DNA of 64,000 nt, taken from contig DILW01000075.1 in assembly GCA_002425245.1 (NCBI GenBank), positions 4,376 to 68,375 on the forward strand, in the 5' to 3' direction. The notes under the pieces were generated by a model that did not search any database, was not told the origin of the DNA, and was given only the letters and a program-made list of their open reading frames with translations. How positions within the stretch are numbered: position 1 is the first letter of the stretch; every line of letters starts with the position of its first letter. Of this stretch, positions 49,287 through 58,886 are shown one piece after another. The position numbers and the translations under genes are program-made. Origin of the DNA: Betaproteobacteria bacterium UBA5582 (GTDB lineage: Bacteria; Pseudomonadota; Gammaproteobacteria; Burkholderiales; Rhodocyclaceae).

Positions 49287-50500
49287 TGACGCTGCAACGC
49301 CGAATCGCGCTTATCGCGGATACCTTTCCGCCTCTGCGAACCTCTGGTGCGGTGCAACTTCGGGATTTGTCTCGCGAGTTCATCCGCCAGGGGTGCGAAC
49401 TGACTGTCATGTTGCCGGCGGCGGAAATCGACGATTCATGGCAGTTTGAGGAGCTCGACGGTGTCCGTGTATTGCGTTTGAAGTCACCGCGGACCAAGGA
49501 TATCAATTACGTTCAGAGAACCATTGCTGAATTCATGATGCCCTTTGCCATGCGGCGCAGTTTGCGCGCTAGTCCTCTGGACGAAGAGCGTTGGGATGGG
49601 GTGGTTTGGTACTCGCCATCCATTTTCCACGCTCCATTGGTCAATACGCTTAAGCGGGACAGCAATTGCAAAGCCTATCTGATCATTCGCGACATCTTCC
49701 CCGAGTGGGCGGTCGACATGGGTTTGATGGGGCGAGGTTTGCCGTATCGCTTCTTTGATGCCGTGGCTCGCTATCAATATTCGGTAGCTGACATCATTGG
49801 TGTCCAGACTCCAGGTAACCTTCGCTACTTCGATACCTGGATAACGAAACCGGGGAGGAAGCTGGAAGTCCTCCAGAACTGGCTAGACAAGCCTGCATCG
49901 ATGCGCTGTTCAATTCGTGTGGACGAAACTCTACTGGCTGGGCGCAAAGTATTCGTTTATGCAGGCAATATGGGCGTCGCGCAAGGTATGGATATCGTGC
50001 TTGACTTGGCAGAGCGCATGTCAGCCAGGGAGGATGTCGGTTTCCTCTTCGTTGGTCGGGGGAGCGATGTGCCGCGTTTACAGGGCTTGGCGAAATCGAA
50101 GGGAATTTCGAATGCCTTGTTCTTTGACGAGATACATCCCGATGAAATTCCCGATTTATACGCCCAGTGCAGCGTCGGTATTGTTGCCCTGGATCCCCGG
50201 CACAAGTCACATAATATCCCAGGGAAGTTCCTGACTTACATGCAAAGCGGCTTGCCGGTACTGGCTAACGTTAACTCGGGGAACGATCTTGCAAAGATGA
50301 TTCGTTCTGAGGGGGTTGGAAAAGCGAGTGAGAACAACAACCCCGATGAATTGTTCAAACTTGCCGAAATCCTGCTGGAAGAGCTGGATTCCGACAAACA
50401 ACTGCCTGGCCGTTGTCGGAATCTTTTTGCGCGTGAGTTTTCAAGTGAACAGGCGGTTCGGCAGATTTTGAGCGCACTCGACCGTCGAACATCTCCTTAG
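49286..50500 (+). CDS. wbuB: GT4 glycosyltransferase, WbuB-like (L-FucNAc transferase)
   Basis: The 404-residue GT-B enzyme has IALIADTFPPLRTSGAVQLRDLSREF, IRDIFPEWAVDMG, VYAGNMGVAQGMD and a donor site around SHNIPGKFLTYMQSGLPVLA. It is like the WbuB group found next to fnlABC in O-antigen clusters, which transfers L-FucNAc. Start at ATG 49286 shares a base with the wbjD stop (TAATG), so it is coupled to the pathway enzymes. It is convergent with the WecA-like gene, 5 bp away. Confidence 0.85.
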   Translation: MTLQRRIALIADTFPPLRTSGAVQLRDLSREFIRQGCELTVMLPAAEIDDSWQFEELDGVRVLRLKSPRTKDINYVQRTIAEFMMPFAMRRSLRASPLDEERWDGVVWYSPSIFHAPLVNTLKRDSNCKAYLIIRDIFPEWAVDMGLMGRGLPYRFFDAVARYQYSVADIIGVQTPGNLRYFDTWITKPGRKLEVLQNWLDKPASMRCSIRVDETLLAGRKVFVYAGNMGVAQGMDIVLDLAERMSAREDVGFLFVGRGSDVPRLQGLAKSKGISNALFFDEIHPDEIPDLYAQCSVGIVALDPRHKSHNIPGKFLTYMQSGLPVLANVNSGNDLAKMIRSEGVGKASENNNPDELFKLAEILLEELDSDKQLPGRCRNLFAREFSSEQAVRQILSALDRRTSP

Positions 50501-50505
50501 TCTTC

Positions 50506-52110
50506 TTACTTTCTTCGCAACACGATGTGCTGGGGAATATTCCAGGTTTTCAGTGTTTGATAAAGCGCTACATACGCTACTGCGAATCCAAGCACAACCA
50601 ATTGCAACGCCCAAGGCATTTTATGGACGCTGAGAGCAAGCACGCTGAAAAGGCCGGTGCTGAGCCAGAAATATGGTGCTACCCTGCTGTTTCGGGCGAT
50701 CTTTTCCCGTGCTATGCGCGTGCCAACGTGAATGCGTACAAGCCGCTTATATACGAGTTGATGCAGGTGCGTCGCGTCAGGTTGGCCCGGGTCGGTTCGG
50801 TGTTTGAACTTGCGCCGATAAATCGAGAAGAGGGTTTCGAATACCGGGTAGATCATGATGCTCATCGGTAGCCAGAGCGAAACCTCCGGATTGCGTACCA
50901 ACAGAAGGATGGACATTTCTGCCAGCCAGAAGCCGAGCAGGTAGGCCCCCCCATCGCCGAGAAATATCTTGCCATGTGGCCAGTTCCATACCAGGAAGCC
51001 GAGCAGGGAGCCTGCCATGGCCAGGTTGGCATAAAGCAGGAAACTGTCACCATACATGGCTGCTGCAATCGCCAGGGCGCTGCAGGCAATGACCCCAAAT
51101 CCAGCTGCCAGGCCGTTGTAGCCGTCAATGATGTTAAGGGCGTTGGCAACACCACCCACTGCGAATACGGTCAACGCAACGGCTAGCGGTTGCCAGATCG
51201 GGATGGGCGCGAAATTGGCAATCTGCACGTTGGGTATGGTGGCGCCGAGCAGCCAGCAGCCGAACAAGCCGGAAAGCATGCTGAGCAACAGGCGCTCCTT
51301 GACGCCAACCTTCTTGGTGATGTCTTCGGTCAACCCACCCAGATATACCGGCAGCGCTGCCAGCAGGAGCAAGCCGAACGGGGTTGCGTCGGGTGGGTAG
51401 GGGAGTGACTGCAGTAACACGCCACTGATCAACAGGCCAATCATCAGGGGTATCCCGCCGACGCGGGGCGTGGGCAGCGCGTGGAACTTCTGCGGGCCGG
51501 CATGCGCGTGGTCATGCGAGAAATGTGCGTGCAGGTGTTCGTAGCGGATGATCAGCCAGGCGGTGAATTTGGCGATCAACAGGCTCAACAGCAGTGCGAG
51601 CCCCGCATAGCTGAGGTCGCGCAGGTCAATGTGTTCGTTCTGGGCGCGGAACGCTGGATGCTTGCTGTTGGCCGGATAGCATTGTGCCTGGGCGTGGGGC
51701 TGTTGCGCCTTGAGTGCACTGACCGCCGATTCACACAACTGCTGGGCGAGTTCTCCGTTATCCGATTCAAATAGCATGATCCCACTGGGGGTATGCGCCA
51801 TTGGTGTGGGGACTTGGGCATCGGTGAACAGCGCTGACATGCTTATCGGCAATGCATTGTGGCACTGCGGTGTTTTCTTACACGCGGGGCACAGCGGGGC
51901 GAGCGCACTTTCTACTTTGGCCAGCGTGGCCTGACATTCGCTGAGTGATTCCCGGGCGTCGTTAACGTAGAAGAAATCGACGCCTAGGCCGGTTTCCACC
52001 TGCAAGCTCGGGAAATAGCCGGGTTTTTGTTGATAGACCACGAAACCGACCAGGAGGATCAGGAACAGGGTCAGCCAAGTGAGTTGTGGCAGGCGGATAT
52101 TGGTTGACAT
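50506..52110 (-). CDS. WecA/WbpL-type undecaprenyl-phosphate sugar-1-phosphate transferase with N-terminal Cys-containing insertion
   Basis: The 534-residue protein ends in a complete polyprenyl-phosphate HexNAc-1-phosphate transferase core: HALPTPRVGGIPL, LGGLTEDITKK (Asp about 263), ANALNIIDGYNGLA (Asp about 329) and FLGDGGAYLLGFWLAEM. It starts the lipid-linked repeat. Unlike WecA (about 365 residues), a first membrane segment (about 11-27) is followed by about 135 extra residues with six cysteines (59, 74, 77, 83, 126, 144) before the second segment. Those residues are predicted periplasmic and are not a domain I recognise. A His-rich segment (about 192-203) precedes the core. Start ATG 52110; no clear ribosome site. 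Confidence 0.82.
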   Translation of the reverse strand: MSTNIRLPQLTWLTLFLILLVGFVVYQQKPGYFPSLQVETGLGVDFFYVNDARESLSECQATLAKVESALAPLCPACKKTPQCHNALPISMSALFTDAQVPTPMAHTPSGIMLFESDNGELAQQLCESAVSALKAQQPHAQAQCYPANSKHPAFRAQNEHIDLRDLSYAGLALLLSLLIAKFTAWLIIRYEHLHAHFSHDHAHAGPQKFHALPTPRVGGIPLMIGLLISGVLLQSLPYPPDATPFGLLLLAALPVYLGGLTEDITKKVGVKERLLLSMLSGLFGCWLLGATIPNVQIANFAPIPIWQPLAVALTVFAVGGVANALNIIDGYNGLAAGFGVIACSALAIAAAMYGDSFLLYANLAMAGSLLGFLVWNWPHGKIFLGDGGAYLLGFWLAEMSILLLVRNPEVSLWLPMSIMIYPVFETLFSIYRRKFKHRTDPGQPDATHLHQLVYKRLVRIHVGTRIAREKIARNSRVAPYFWLSTGLFSVLALSVHKMPWALQLVVLGFAVAYVALYQTLKTWNIPQHIVLRRK

Positions 52111-52123
52111 AATAAAGAGCGGT

Positions 52124-53038
52124 TCAGTTTGCTTGTGCCGCCTTTTTGGCAAGGCGGTTATGGTTTGCCTTGCGCAGGACAACAATAACCCCCCCTAGAA
52201 ATAGTCCGCCGAATAAGCCGAGTACCATCATCAACGGGCGCTTGGGTTTGACGAAAGCGTCTTCGTCAACGGTTATCGCAGGGTCAATGATCTTGAACAC
52301 GAATTGCTCCTGAGTGTTGGCCATCATCATCGACTTAACCTGAGTTTCCATGACCCGGTAAATCGTATTTTGGACCTCAACGATGCTGGTTTTTTCTAAT
52401 TCCTTTTGTAGAAAATCTAGGGAAGACTGGGTTTCGGTGATGGTTCTTTGGCGTAAGGTTTCATTTGCTCTGCGAACTAATTCGTTGGCCCAGCGAACAG
52501 CTTGGTCACGATTCTTCCATGTGATGGTTAGTGTCATGAGGTTCGTTTTCTTGTCAAAGGATGTACTCATGATGGATTTGGAGAATAATTCATATGCTCT
52601 CCACAGGCTTGGTACCTTGTCTTCGGAGACGGTCCACTTATTGCTCTGGGCATCCCAGTGTTTCTGGAAAAAAATTGGTAACAATCCCTCGTCTTGAATG
52701 AATTGTTCAATGAAAGCTCTTGATTGAAGGAATGCTATAGCCGCATCCTTATTGCTCCCTCCACCTAGACTAATCCCCGCCATTTCAGCCAATCCGCCGT
52801 ATTGAGCGGCCAGCGCACCAATACCCCCGCCGCCGGATTTACTTTCTTCTGCAAAAGTTGCGATGACTTTTGCCTCATACTTTGGCGTCATGATGAAGGC
52901 TAACGCGGTGGCGGCAGCGAAGCAGAGCCCCGCACAGCCCATGATCAGCCACTTGCCTTCAACCAGCGTTTCCCAAAGCTGGAAGATATCGATTTCATCA
53001 TCATCGACGATCATTTCTGGAAGGTGCTTGTCGCTCAT
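52124..53038 (-). CDS. wzz: Wzz-like chain-length determinant
   Basis: The 304-residue protein has a cytoplasmic N-terminus, two flanking membrane segments (about 30-52 and 267-288) and a long helical periplasmic domain with a Gly-rich loop (SGGGGIGALAAQYGGLAEM). This is the Wzz layout, controlling the length of the Wzy product. No C-terminal tyrosine-kinase domain is present. The N-terminal DEIDIFQLWETLVEGKW is typical of the family. Confidence 0.87.
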   Translation of the reverse strand: MSDKHLPEMIVDDDEIDIFQLWETLVEGKWLIMGCAGLCFAAATALAFIMTPKYEAKVIATFAEESKSGGGGIGALAAQYGGLAEMAGISLGGGSNKDAAIAFLQSRAFIEQFIQDEGLLPIFFQKHWDAQSNKWTVSEDKVPSLWRAYELFSKSIMSTSFDKKTNLMTLTITWKNRDQAVRWANELVRRANETLRQRTITETQSSLDFLQKELEKTSIVEVQNTIYRVMETQVKSMMMANTQEQFVFKIIDPAITVDEDAFVKPKRPLMMVLGLFGGLFLGGVIVVLRKANHNRLAKKAAQAN

Positions 53039-53089
53039 CTTACGTCCTGTTGAGTTGGGTTCTTGGTCGGGAACGTCATATTTTACCGT

Positions 53090-55291
53090 TTAATCTAGTA
53101 CTTTCGACCAATCGGCCAGCATCGCATCGCGTCCGCTGCCGGCGACGATGGGGTAGAGCCGCTTGCTCTGGTTCAGCCGCTGACCGCCGTCGCGGGTCAG
53201 GGGACGCCAGCCCAGGTTGATCGCGCCGCGGTTGGAGAAGTAGCTGAGCATGTCGAAGGGGATGGAAAGGAAAATGCCCTTGTCGAACGAGCCTTCGCCG
53301 AAGTCTTCGGCGGAAACATTGGTGCGGGTGAAGAATGCACCTACTTCGGTGCCACTTTCGAAACGACGCGATACGGCGAAAGTTGCCCCCCGGTCGCCTG
53401 CCAGGTACTGGCCGATGCTGACCTGGGCAGTCATGTTGTAGAAGGGCAGTTTGTAATAGAGATCGACGTGGCCGGTGGTGACTTCGTAGTTACGGAAACT
53501 GAAGCGTTTGTCGAAATCGCGTTGGCGTACTCGGTAGAGGTCGGCGCCGATGGCCCAGGGTTTGTCGAAGGGCTTGTAGAGAAACTCACCGCCAACGCCA
53601 GCGAACATGTCTTCGTAGAGACCGGCGGAACACCTTGCGAAACTGTTGCTGCCCAGGTTGGTCATGTAATCGACCTGGAGCATGTCGATGCCGTTACGGC
53701 CTTGCTTGAGGTATTCCTTGATGTCGCTGCGCACCTTGGGCAGCACGCTGTCGGAGGGCAGCTTGAGGCCATCGAGGTTGTCGGTGATGTTGATGCCAAG
53801 ATGGCTGCTGACGCTGAGTTTGCGAGTGATCTGCAGGTTGGCGTACACGCGCATGAACAATTGGTAGAAATAGGGCGAATCCGGGCCACCGATGTGGTGG
53901 CGCATGGCGGGTTCCCAGCCCCAGTTGAATTCCGGGTACAGCTTGTCGTTGTCGAATCGTTGCCCAATCGACTTGGCGCCGGGGGCAGGCGGCATGATCT
54001 GCAGATTGCGGGCCATTTCTTCCGGGCTGCCCTCGTAACGGACGGCTTTTTCCAGGTCGTGGCGCATCAGCGAGATACGCTGGCTTTCGATACCGCCCTG
54101 GAGGTCGACAACGGTCAGTTTTTCCACTTCGGGCGGCGCCGCGTTGGCCATGGCGCGCGCTGCCCGACCGATGGCCTGGGCCCGGTTGCGGAAGGTCGGT
54201 TGGCCCAGGGTGGCAATCATTTCCTTGTCGCGCAGTTCCACGGATTCGACCTTGTAATCGAGTTCTGCCAGGGATTCCTTGATTTTCGGCAGCGGGTTGG
54301 GGCGTGCCGCCCGGGCGCCGGGGTTCTGCTTGAGGTACTCGGCTACGTCAGCGTCCAGATCGCGTGGCTTGATCGCCTCCGGTGCCGGGTCGCGTTTGGG
54401 CAAGCCAACCATGGTGCGCAGGTTGCTGCGCAGGGCTGCATGGACCATGAAGCGATCGCCGCGTTCGTAGGCCACGGTCAGGTCCAGCCAGTCGCCATAG
54501 GAATATACCGCGCCAATGTTGAACGGGCTACGGACGGTCTGCGGGTTGTTCAGGGCTTCCTTACTGTAGTCGTTGCCGTCGTATTCGAGCTTCAGGGTCA
54601 GGCCGGGGATCGGGGTCTGGTAGGTGATGCCGCCAAATACCGCAATGCGCTCACCGCTGAAGAAGTTTGACGACGATACCGTACCGCCACGTCCGAAATC
54701 GGTCGTGCGCGTCCTGAAGCGGTCGGAGATACGGGTGAGCGGATTCTTCAGATGACCGCGCGTTCCCAGGTTGCCCCAGCCCAGCCCCAGGCTGAAGTCG
54801 AGATCGTAGAAGCGTCGGCTGGCGACCAGGTATTCGCCGGAGAACAAACCGGTACCGCCAAAGTCACGCAGGCCCATGGCAATCTGTGGCGTGTATTGGG
54901 ATTCTTCAAGCAGGCGAACCTTGACGTCGAAACCACGGTCCTTGTAGTTCTGGTTGCCGGAGAAGTTGGGGTCCGGGCTGTAAAGCCGGTTGCGTACCGC
55001 AGTGTAGCGTAGCGTGCCTTCAAGCCAAGGCAGGGGCTGCACCGTGACAGCGGTGCGCTGGTAGGGTTCGATCAGGCTGCTGCCGATGGCGATGGCCCCT
55101 TGTTCGCTGACGCGGGCACTCGGCATCTGCAGCAGGCCGACGCCGCCGAAATCGCTCAGGGTGTCGAATTTCGGTTGTGCAGGCGCGTACTGGGCCCATG
55201 CCAGTGGCGGCATCAGCAGGCAGGCCAGCAGGGGCGTCAGGCGAAACACGCCGGGCATGCGAGCCCGGCGTGTTGGCGGGTTTGGGGGCAT
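53090..55291 (-). CDS. yjbH: YjbH/GfcD-type outer-membrane protein
   Basis: The 733-residue protein has a signal peptide (cleavage near LAWAQ), then aromatic- and Gly-rich beta-strands throughout: FGGVGLLQMPSARV, GLRDFGGTGLFSGEYLVAS, LKLEYDGNDY, RSPFNIGAVYSY. These mark it as a YjbH (DUF940) protein, proposed to be an outer-membrane barrel pair in exopolysaccharide/capsule export. A central soluble region (about 310-460) is Pro/Lys-rich. ATG at 55258 is a possible later start. It is 22 bp after the Wza-like gene. Confidence 0.85.
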   Translation of the reverse strand: MPPNPPTRRARMPGVFRLTPLLACLLMPPLAWAQYAPAQPKFDTLSDFGGVGLLQMPSARVSEQGAIAIGSSLIEPYQRTAVTVQPLPWLEGTLRYTAVRNRLYSPDPNFSGNQNYKDRGFDVKVRLLEESQYTPQIAMGLRDFGGTGLFSGEYLVASRRFYDLDFSLGLGWGNLGTRGHLKNPLTRISDRFRTRTTDFGRGGTVSSSNFFSGERIAVFGGITYQTPIPGLTLKLEYDGNDYSKEALNNPQTVRSPFNIGAVYSYGDWLDLTVAYERGDRFMVHAALRSNLRTMVGLPKRDPAPEAIKPRDLDADVAEYLKQNPGARAARPNPLPKIKESLAELDYKVESVELRDKEMIATLGQPTFRNRAQAIGRAARAMANAAPPEVEKLTVVDLQGGIESQRISLMRHDLEKAVRYEGSPEEMARNLQIMPPAPGAKSIGQRFDNDKLYPEFNWGWEPAMRHHIGGPDSPYFYQLFMRVYANLQITRKLSVSSHLGINITDNLDGLKLPSDSVLPKVRSDIKEYLKQGRNGIDMLQVDYMTNLGSNSFARCSAGLYEDMFAGVGGEFLYKPFDKPWAIGADLYRVRQRDFDKRFSFRNYEVTTGHVDLYYKLPFYNMTAQVSIGQYLAGDRGATFAVSRRFESGTEVGAFFTRTNVSAEDFGEGSFDKGIFLSIPFDMLSYFSNRGAINLGWRPLTRDGGQRLNQSKRLYPIVAGSGRDAMLADWSKVLD

Positions 55292-55313
55292 CTTCCGCGC
55301 TTCGTTCAGCCGC

Positions 55314-58100
55314 TTAGTTGTTGCCGATGACGCTGATCGAGGCGGCGGTCAGGGCGAGATCCTTGGCGATTTGCAGGGTCAGCTTGAGAATGTCGAGCCC
55401 GGTGGTGGTGACCGGCTCGCGCGATACGTAGATGGCCGACCCCGGGGGCAACAGGGTAGGCGTGAAGTTCCAGCTGGAAAGCTTGATCGGTTCGGCCTGG
55501 CCGTTGGGGTAGACGGCGATGATGTAGTCCTGGTCGGCAAACTGGTTCAGGCCGCCGGCTTCGCGGATGTACTGGTCGGCCTTCTTGCCGGCCACGAACT
55601 GAACGGCACCAGGGTTGAGTACTTCGCCCATGACCAGGATGGTGCTCGGGCGGCGGGGAATGTGGATTTCGTCGCCGGGCTGCAGCATGACGTCGAGCTC
55701 AGGGCGGACCTGCAGCACGTTCGGGTCGCTTTCGATGACCATGCGGCCGATTGGGTTGGTTGCCTTGACTTGCTGAGCGATCTGCAGGATGGCGTTGGTG
55801 TCGCCGCCGCTCTGGCCGTCGGCCCTTTCGCGGGAGAGCTGGAACAGGGCGTGCTGCATGATGTCGTTGGCGGCCTTGGCGTAGTACTGGCGCTTTTCTT
55901 CCTTGACGCTGGGGCGAAGGAAGATCGAACCTTGCGGGTAGGCGAACTGGGTCAGGCCGCCGGCACGAGCCAGCAGTTCCGAGAGTTTTTCTCCCTTGCG
56001 GATTTCGTAGGCGCCGGGGTGAGCGGCTTCACCGCTGACGCGCACCAGGCCACGGTCCTGCTCGGTGGCCCGCTTGCGCACCTGGACGATGTAGCCAGGC
56101 TCCAGGGCAATCTCGCTGAGTGCAGCATTACTTGCCAGGCGCTCGCGCACCACCTGGGTGCCGGTGGTGCCGGCAACCAGCTTGTTGATTTCGATGCCGC
56201 TCAGGTCGGCTGCGCGGGTCAGGCCACCGCGGCTGCGTAGGGCTACGTCGAGCGACATTCCCTCGGCAATCGGCAATACGCCCGGGTCCTTGATCTCGCC
56301 CCGCAGGGTGATGGCGTTTTCCAGCAGGAAAGGCAGCATGCGCGGGTTGCTTTCGAAGAGTGCCGGACACGGGACGGACTTGACCATCTGTTGGCCGTCC
56401 TCGGCGTATGCCCCGGCAAAGACCGCAGACCGGAAACGGTCGCTACCTTCGTTGGCGATGATGTGGGCGAGCTCGACCAGACCGCGGCAAGTATCGCTGC
56501 TGGCGACGACATCGCCGCTGCGCTTGATGTCCTTGCCGCCCACGTCGAACGCCTTGCGCGAGGCTTCGAGCGCCTGCTTGTCGGCGGCAGCAGCAGCTGC
56601 ATCGATGACAACGGCAGATGCCCCGTTATTGACGGGTGGCATTTTGCCAGCCAGTACCTGCTGAACCTTGACGCTGGAAAGAAACTCGACATCGTGCTGG
56701 CTGAGAGTGAATACCCGGTCGTCGCGCTGCAGCGGGACCGTGATTTTCTTGGCAACTACGTCAATCAGGTTGACGGTCTTGTAGTAGCGCGAACCAGTCA
56801 GCGGATCGAGGCGGTCGATGACGGCCAGGGGGCGGTAGGCGTCAAGGCTGAGTTGCTCGAAACGCGGTACCAGTTGTCCCAGATGGGCGCCTTCCTGCCA
56901 AGCATAGGTGCCGCTGGCCAGGAACTGGCCTTCAAGTGTGACAGTGGGGAAACGGAAATCGGCCTGCGACGGCGATTGGGTCTGTACGACGCCGGGAATC
57001 TCGATGATGTCGCCGTCGTGCAGGGCCATTTTCTGCTCGCCCGGCGTGACCAGTGAAACCATGGAACTGCTCCGCTCCCAGCCGGTACCGATGCGGTTCA
57101 GCCGGCTGGAGCGGGCGTAGGCACTGGGTTTCATGCCGCCGGCCAGACGGATCAGGTCGCCAATGGTCTTTTCATGGAGGAGTTCATAAATGGCCGGGCG
57201 CTGCACTTCACCGTCAACCGCGGCGCGCTTGCCCACGGTGGGCACGAAAACCACATCGCCAGACTGCAAGCGCAGCTCGCCCATGTCGCTGCCCTTGAGC
57301 AGGCTGTCGTAAAGGTCGATCCTGGAAACCGTCTTGCCCTGGCGACGGATTTCGATCCGGCGCATCGAGCCGGAAGGCTTGATGCCGCCGCCGAACATGA
57401 GGGCGTTGGAAACGGTGGTCAGGGCGTCGGTAGTGACGGCACCAGGGATGTTGACATCGCCCATCAGGAAAATCTGGATCGAACGCAGCGGCCCCATGCT
57501 GACCGTGGCATCGACACCAATTTTCTGTTTGCTAATGCGCTCAAGCAGCATTGAGCCCATGTTTTCCAGCGTCAGGCCGGCAACCGATACCGCGCCGATT
57601 TCCGGGATGGTGATGCTGCCATCGCGTTCGACTGGCAGGCGCATGACCCGGTTTTCCTTGCCGAAGTAACGAATCTCGACGGTGTCGCCGATGCCGACGA
57701 TGTAATCTGCCGGAACGGGAAGGTCGCTAGGGGTGATGTATCGGCCCTGATTGCGGGCGAAAAGCTCTTCGCCGAACGGTGATAGGTGCGATGAAAAACC
57801 GGGAAGCAGGGTTCGGTTATCGCCACTACCGGGTTGTGCTCCAGGGATTGAAGATTTTGGAGCGGATTTGGCGCTGTTGCCAATATTGCTGTTACTGGTA
57901 TTCTGTAGCTGCTGGATCGCTTCTGCCGAGATGCCTTGTGCCTGGGCCGCCGAAATTGCAGCGGCCATCGCAGCGGACGAAGCTTCCTGAGCGATGAGTT
58001 GGCCGGCGGGCAGGCTCGCGAGGGCGGTTACGAATGCGCTGGACAGGGAGATTCCCTGGAGCCAATTCGGTGTCATCGGGCGGCGGCAGTAGGAACGCAT
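55314..58100 (-). CDS. wza: Long SLBB-domain polysaccharide export protein (Wza-like)
   Basis: The 928-residue protein carries a signal peptide (about 1-37), then the export domain (YIVGIGDTVEIRYFGKENRVMRLPVERDGSITIPEIGAVSVAGLTLENM) and at least three to four SLBB domains (GDVNIPGAVTTDALTTVSNAL; GEAAHPGAYEIRKGEKLSELLARAGGLTQFA; GEVLNPGAVQFV...). E. coli Wza has about 380 residues. A Gly/Ala/Gln-rich stretch follows the signal peptide. The start at 58100 is supported by the predicted TSS at about 58128. It heads the minus-strand export operon wza-yjbH-wzz-wecA-like. Confidence 0.85.
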   Translation of the reverse strand: MRSYCRRPMTPNWLQGISLSSAFVTALASLPAGQLIAQEASSAAMAAAISAAQAQGISAEAIQQLQNTSNSNIGNSAKSAPKSSIPGAQPGSGDNRTLLPGFSSHLSPFGEELFARNQGRYITPSDLPVPADYIVGIGDTVEIRYFGKENRVMRLPVERDGSITIPEIGAVSVAGLTLENMGSMLLERISKQKIGVDATVSMGPLRSIQIFLMGDVNIPGAVTTDALTTVSNALMFGGGIKPSGSMRRIEIRRQGKTVSRIDLYDSLLKGSDMGELRLQSGDVVFVPTVGKRAAVDGEVQRPAIYELLHEKTIGDLIRLAGGMKPSAYARSSRLNRIGTGWERSSSMVSLVTPGEQKMALHDGDIIEIPGVVQTQSPSQADFRFPTVTLEGQFLASGTYAWQEGAHLGQLVPRFEQLSLDAYRPLAVIDRLDPLTGSRYYKTVNLIDVVAKKITVPLQRDDRVFTLSQHDVEFLSSVKVQQVLAGKMPPVNNGASAVVIDAAAAAADKQALEASRKAFDVGGKDIKRSGDVVASSDTCRGLVELAHIIANEGSDRFRSAVFAGAYAEDGQQMVKSVPCPALFESNPRMLPFLLENAITLRGEIKDPGVLPIAEGMSLDVALRSRGGLTRAADLSGIEINKLVAGTTGTQVVRERLASNAALSEIALEPGYIVQVRKRATEQDRGLVRVSGEAAHPGAYEIRKGEKLSELLARAGGLTQFAYPQGSIFLRPSVKEEKRQYYAKAANDIMQHALFQLSRERADGQSGGDTNAILQIAQQVKATNPIGRMVIESDPNVLQVRPELDVMLQPGDEIHIPRRPSTILVMGEVLNPGAVQFVAGKKADQYIREAGGLNQFADQDYIIAVYPNGQAEPIKLSSWNFTPTLLPPGSAIYVSREPVTTTGLDILKLTLQIAKDLALTAASISVIGNN

Positions 58101-58134
58101 GGGGCAGCTTCTCTCGTCTGAAAGCAAAGCCCAA

Positions 58135-58143
58135 ATTCTAACA
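58135..58143 (-). promoter_or_regulatory. Extended -10 promoter for the Wza-like operon
   Basis: On the minus strand TGTTAGAAT forms an extended -10 element. The expected -35 region (CAATTT) is weak, as extended -10 promoters allow. Transcription would begin near 58128, 28 nt before the gene start. Confidence 0.5.
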
Positions 58144-58206
58144 TATGCCGATTTTTTAAATTGGCGGAGAGAGGCCGTTTCTGACGGTAGTTTTGGACGG
58201 AAAACA

Positions 58207-58860
58207 ATGAAACGTCGTGATTTTTTGTTGGCCCTGAGCGCCGCTCCGCTGGCGTCTGCCTGTACGAACAACTTGTCGATGAAGACGCTGGCGGTGACGG
58301 TGAATAGCCGTCTGGGCGATTCGCCCGGTTTCGATCCGGATTACCCGGATCGTATCCCCTATGCCTCGATGGCGGTCCGTCTTCCCAACATTGATCGCGC
58401 CCTGGTTATCCTAGGTCGGGCCGAGAACAATACCTTGCACTGGTATTCGGCGGACCGCGGTGCTCTGGTGACGCGTCATGGTCGTCTGGTGAGTACGGTG
58501 GGCTTTCAGGAGGATTTGCGGGCCACCCAGTTTGCCGTTCCGGATTTTCTCGAGCCTGGGCAAAAGTACGATACGAGCAAGGTCTATCGACGACAGCTTG
58601 ACCTGTCGCCCGGGAACCGCTTCGGCATACCCGTGGTTTCGACGCTCGTAGTTGGGGCGCAGAGTGAGCTTGTGGTTGGCAAGCGCCGGTTGCGCTTGCG
58701 CTTGCTGGAAGAGCGCGCGCAGGCCGATTTGCTGGCGTGGAAATTCGTTAACCGCTTCTGGGTGGATGAGGCCGGCTTTGTATGGCGCAGCGAGCAACAA
58801 ACCGCCCCGGGTATGGCGCCGTTCGTGATGGAGGTGATGAAACCCTACGGCGGTGCCTGA
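58207..58860 (+). CDS. yjbF: YjbF/GfcB-like lipoprotein
   Basis: The 217-residue protein begins MKRRDFLLALSAAPLASAC with a lipobox (about 16-19). The remainder matches the YjbF group (LPNIDRALVILGRAENNTLHWYSADRGALVTRHGRLVST; FVNRFWVDEAGFVWRSEQ). Such lipoproteins accompany YjbE, YjbG and YjbH in exopolysaccharide/group 4 capsule loci. It is divergent from the Wza-like gene. Longer starts (58099) are rejected because they lack a signal sequence. A terminator follows. Confidence 0.85.
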   Translation: MKRRDFLLALSAAPLASACTNNLSMKTLAVTVNSRLGDSPGFDPDYPDRIPYASMAVRLPNIDRALVILGRAENNTLHWYSADRGALVTRHGRLVSTVGFQEDLRATQFAVPDFLEPGQKYDTSKVYRRQLDLSPGNRFGIPVVSTLVVGAQSELVVGKRRLRLRLLEERAQADLLAWKFVNRFWVDEAGFVWRSEQQTAPGMAPFVMEVMKPYGGA

Positions 58861-58886
58861 AAATGTTGCGGTGCGCAAGCCGCATA

